37,673 bases of DNA from the NCBI GenBank assembly GCA_002279705.1, contig NCCO01000096.1, positions 1 through 37,673 of the forward strand, read 5' to 3'. The notes below the pieces were generated by a model, which was not told the DNA's origin, ran no database searches, and saw only the letters and a program-made list of their open reading frames with translations. Position 1 is the first letter of the stretch, and each line of letters opens with the position of its first letter. Both the position numbers and the translations under genes were made by a program. Positions 35,954 to 37,673 of the stretch are shown piece after piece. Origin of the DNA: Allobosea sp. 12-68-7 (GTDB lineage Bacteria > Pseudomonadota > Alphaproteobacteria > Rhizobiales > Beijerinckiaceae).

Positions 35954-36462
35954 CCGGGTCGATGGCGCGCGATCGGGGGGAGGCCGCGCCATCGGCGTTC
36001 GAGCGGGTCGTGCAGGGCGTCGCCCTGCTCGGTGGCGTGCTGCTGATCACGCTCTCGCTCACGGTGGTGATCAGCGTGACGCTGCGGTCCGACCTCGTCG
36101 GCAGCGCCGGCATTCCGGGCGATTTCGAGCTGGTGCAGATGGCGACGGCGCTCGCCGCCTTCTGCTTCCTGCCCTGGTGCCAGCTGCGCCGCGGCAATAT
36201 CTTCGTCGACACCTTCACGCTGAAGCTGCCGGAGCGCTGGCAGCGCCGCATCGATGCCGTCTGGGACATCGTCTACGCGCTCGTGATGGCGTTGATCGCC
36301 TGGCGGCTGGCGGTCGGTGCGCGCGCCGCTTTCGGCACGGGCGAGACCAGCATGGTACTGCTGGTGCCGACCTATCTGCCGATCGGGCTCTGTGCCGGTC
36401 TGGCGATGCTGGTGTCCGTCACGGCCGTGGTCAGCGCCCGGCGCCTGCTGAGGACGGCGTGA
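35950..36462 (+). CDS. TRAP transporter small permease subunit (DctQ family)
   Basis: This 170-residue four-helix membrane subunit links the binding protein to the large permease. Spans lie around residues 20-45 (VVQGVALLGGVLLITLSLTV), 58-78 (ELVQMATALAAFCFLPW), 98-122 and 140-160. The motif CQLRRGNIFVDTFT after the second helix is typical of DctQ. GTG 35950 overlaps the dctP stop by four bases; ATG 35962 is an alternative start. The TGA stop overlaps the ATG of the large subunit. It is unrelated in detail to the DctQ at 3947-4546, so the two TRAP systems in this window are not recent copies of each other. Confidence 0.9.
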   Translation: MTGSMARDRGEAAPSAFERVVQGVALLGGVLLITLSLTVVISVTLRSDLVGSAGIPGDFELVQMATALAAFCFLPWCQLRRGNIFVDTFTLKLPERWQRRIDAVWDIVYALVMALIAWRLAVGARAAFGTGETSMVLLVPTYLPIGLCAGLAMLVSVTAVVSARRLLRTA

Positions 36463-37673
36463 TGAGCGGCTTTGCGATGGCCGTCACGGGGTTTGCGGTG
36501 ATGCTGGCGCTGATGGCGCTGCGGCTGCCGATCGGGCTGGCGATGATGCTGGTCGGCGGCGTCGGCTATATCCAGCTCAACGGGCTCGACCCGTTCCTGA
36601 ACTACATTCGCACCACGCCCTACCAGATCTTCGCCAACTACACGCTCTCGGTGATCCCGCTCTTCGTGCTGATGGGGGCCTTCGCCGAGCGTTCGGGCCT
36701 GGCGGGGGACCTGTTCAAGGCGGCGTCCGCCGTCGTCGGCCACCGGCGCGGGGGGCTGGGCATGGCGGTGATCGGCGCCTGCACCGGTTTCGGGGCGATC
36801 TGTGGCTCGGCGGTGGCGACGACCGCGACCTTCTCGCGCGCGGCGCTGCCGGAGCTGCGGCGCTATCGCTACGATCCCGGCTTCTCCTGCGGGGTGATCG
36901 CGGTGGGCGGCACGCTCGGCATCCTGATCCCGCCCTCGGTCATTCTCGTGGTCTATGCGATCTCGACCGAGCAGAACATCGCCAAGCTGTTCAAGGCGGC
37001 GCTGATCCCCGGCCTCATGGCTGCGGCGTTCTATTGCGTCACGATCGCCATGATGACGCGCCGCCACCCGGAATGGGGCCCGGCCCAGCCGCGCGTCGCC
37101 TGGCGCGACCGCATCGGGCCGCTGCTGGGAATCATCCCGGCTCTGCTGGTCGCGCTCGTGGTCGTCGGCGGCATCTATGGCGGCGTGTTCACGCCGACGG
37201 AGGGCGCGTCGGTCGGTGCTTTCGTGATGCTGGTCATCGGCCTCGTGCGTCGCACGCTGACGCCCGCCGCCGTCCGCCAGGCGATCCTGCAGACGGCGGA
37301 GACCTCGGCGATGATCTTCGCGATCCTGCTCGGCGCGGAGATCTTCAATGCCTTCCTGGCGCTGACGCAGGTGCCGACGGCGGCGGCGGAGATGATCGCG
37401 GCCTCGGGCTTCGCGCCCTATACGGTGCTGATCGGGCTGCTCCTGTTCTACATCGTGCTCGGCGGGGTGATGGACGAGCTGGCGATGATCCTGCTGACGC
37501 TGCCGGTGTTCTTCCCGATCGTGACCGCGCTCGATTTCGGCATGCCGGCCGACGATGTCGCGATCTGGTTCGGCATCCTCGTCCTGATCGTGGTCGGCAT
37601 CGGCATGACCTGCCCGCCGATCGGCCTCAACGTCTTCGTCGTCGCCTCTCTGGCGCGCGACGTGCCGGTGACG
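36462..37673 (+). CDS. TRAP transporter large permease subunit (DctM family), runs off the window
   Basis: The open frame begins at ATG 36462 (MSGFAMAVTGFAVMLALMAL), overlapping the dctQ stop, and continues for 404 codons to the window edge without a stop, so only the last few dozen residues are missing. Typical DctM landmarks are LSVIPLFVLMGAFAERSGLA around residues 65-85, GFGAICGSAVATTATFSRAA near 107-128, GGTLGILIPPSVILVVYAIS at about 145-165, FTPTEGASVGAF near 243, and MTCPPIGLNVFVVAS at the end. Ordinary DctM proteins are about 430 residues, so the usual short form is expected, in contrast to the long form at 4543-6282. It completes a dctPQM operon for import of a carboxylate-type solute. 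Confidence 0.93.
   Translation, partial: MSGFAMAVTGFAVMLALMALRLPIGLAMMLVGGVGYIQLNGLDPFLNYIRTTPYQIFANYTLSVIPLFVLMGAFAERSGLAGDLFKAASAVVGHRRGGLGMAVIGACTGFGAICGSAVATTATFSRAALPELRRYRYDPGFSCGVIAVGGTLGILIPPSVILVVYAISTEQNIAKLFKAALIPGLMAAAFYCVTIAMMTRRHPEWGPAQPRVAWRDRIGPLLGIIPALLVALVVVGGIYGGVFTPTEGASVGAFVMLVIGLVRRTLTPAAVRQAILQTAETSAMIFAILLGAEIFNAFLALTQVPTAAAEMIAASGFAPYTVLIGLLLFYIVLGGVMDELAMILLTLPVFFPIVTALDFGMPADDVAIWFGILVLIVVGIGMTCPPIGLNVFVVASLARDVPVT

Overview
The window is GC-rich DNA with dense coding and short intergenic gaps, and start codons are often GTG or TTG overlapping the previous stop. Its gene content (two TRAP transporter sets, a purine-degradation cluster with membrane-bound PuuD, a glycogen cluster, radical SAM plus UdgX, BrnT/BrnA) and its GTCATTGCGAG-type palindromes fit an alphaproteobacterium of the Hyphomicrobiales. 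Bosea or a close relative is my best guess. That assignment is inference from style and content, not from a marker gene.

Layout. 1-613: end of leuA. 687-2069: a soluble chemoreceptor with a globin-like sensor domain that has lost the usual haem histidine. 2183-3454: a nucleobase permease. 3614-3689: tRNA-Lys(CTT) with its own promoter. 3947-6282: TRAP small and large permeases without a binding protein. 6428-6682: a proline-rich small protein. 6686-8074 (minus): an M20 peptidase, divergent from an SNF2-type helicase at 8201-9613. 9722-23478: a glycogen/alpha-glucan block with glgB-malQ (minus), glgA (minus), glgX (plus) and glgP-glgX2 (minus), interrupted by a DUF2934 gene and a brnT-brnA toxin-antitoxin pair. 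23576-23755: a small membrane protein. 23902-26612: a radical SAM protein and a DUF4130-UdgX fusion, a two-gene DNA repair unit. 26801-27524: a broken short-chain dehydrogenase. 27629-30869: urate catabolism, with a broken puuE-uraD fusion and uraH on minus and puuD on plus. 30985-33561: a large YfhO-like membrane protein. 33584-34012 (minus): a GlcG/HbpS-family protein. 34213-34650: a BON-LysM protein followed by a clean intrinsic terminator. 34901-37673: a complete-looking TRAP operon dctP-dctQ-dctM whose last gene runs off the window.

How the genes work together. GlgA, GlgB, GlgP, two GlgX-type debranching enzymes and MalQ cover glycogen elongation, branching, phosphorolysis, debranching and maltodextrin recycling; glgC is not in the window. 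PuuD, UraH, UraD and PuuE would take urate through 5-hydroxyisourate and OHCU to allantoin and allantoate, but the PuuE-UraD gene is frameshifted. The radical SAM/UdgX pair belongs to a conserved but mechanistically unresolved repair module.

The most unusual observation is that three genes (glgA, the SDR gene, puuE-uraD) each lack a short internal piece that removes conserved residues, two of them with a frameshift. This could be real decay or an assembly artefact. Other notable points are the haem-ligand-less globin chemoreceptor, a brnTA promoter with a palindrome inside it and a probably leaderless toxin mRNA, and three copies of one palindromic repeat family.
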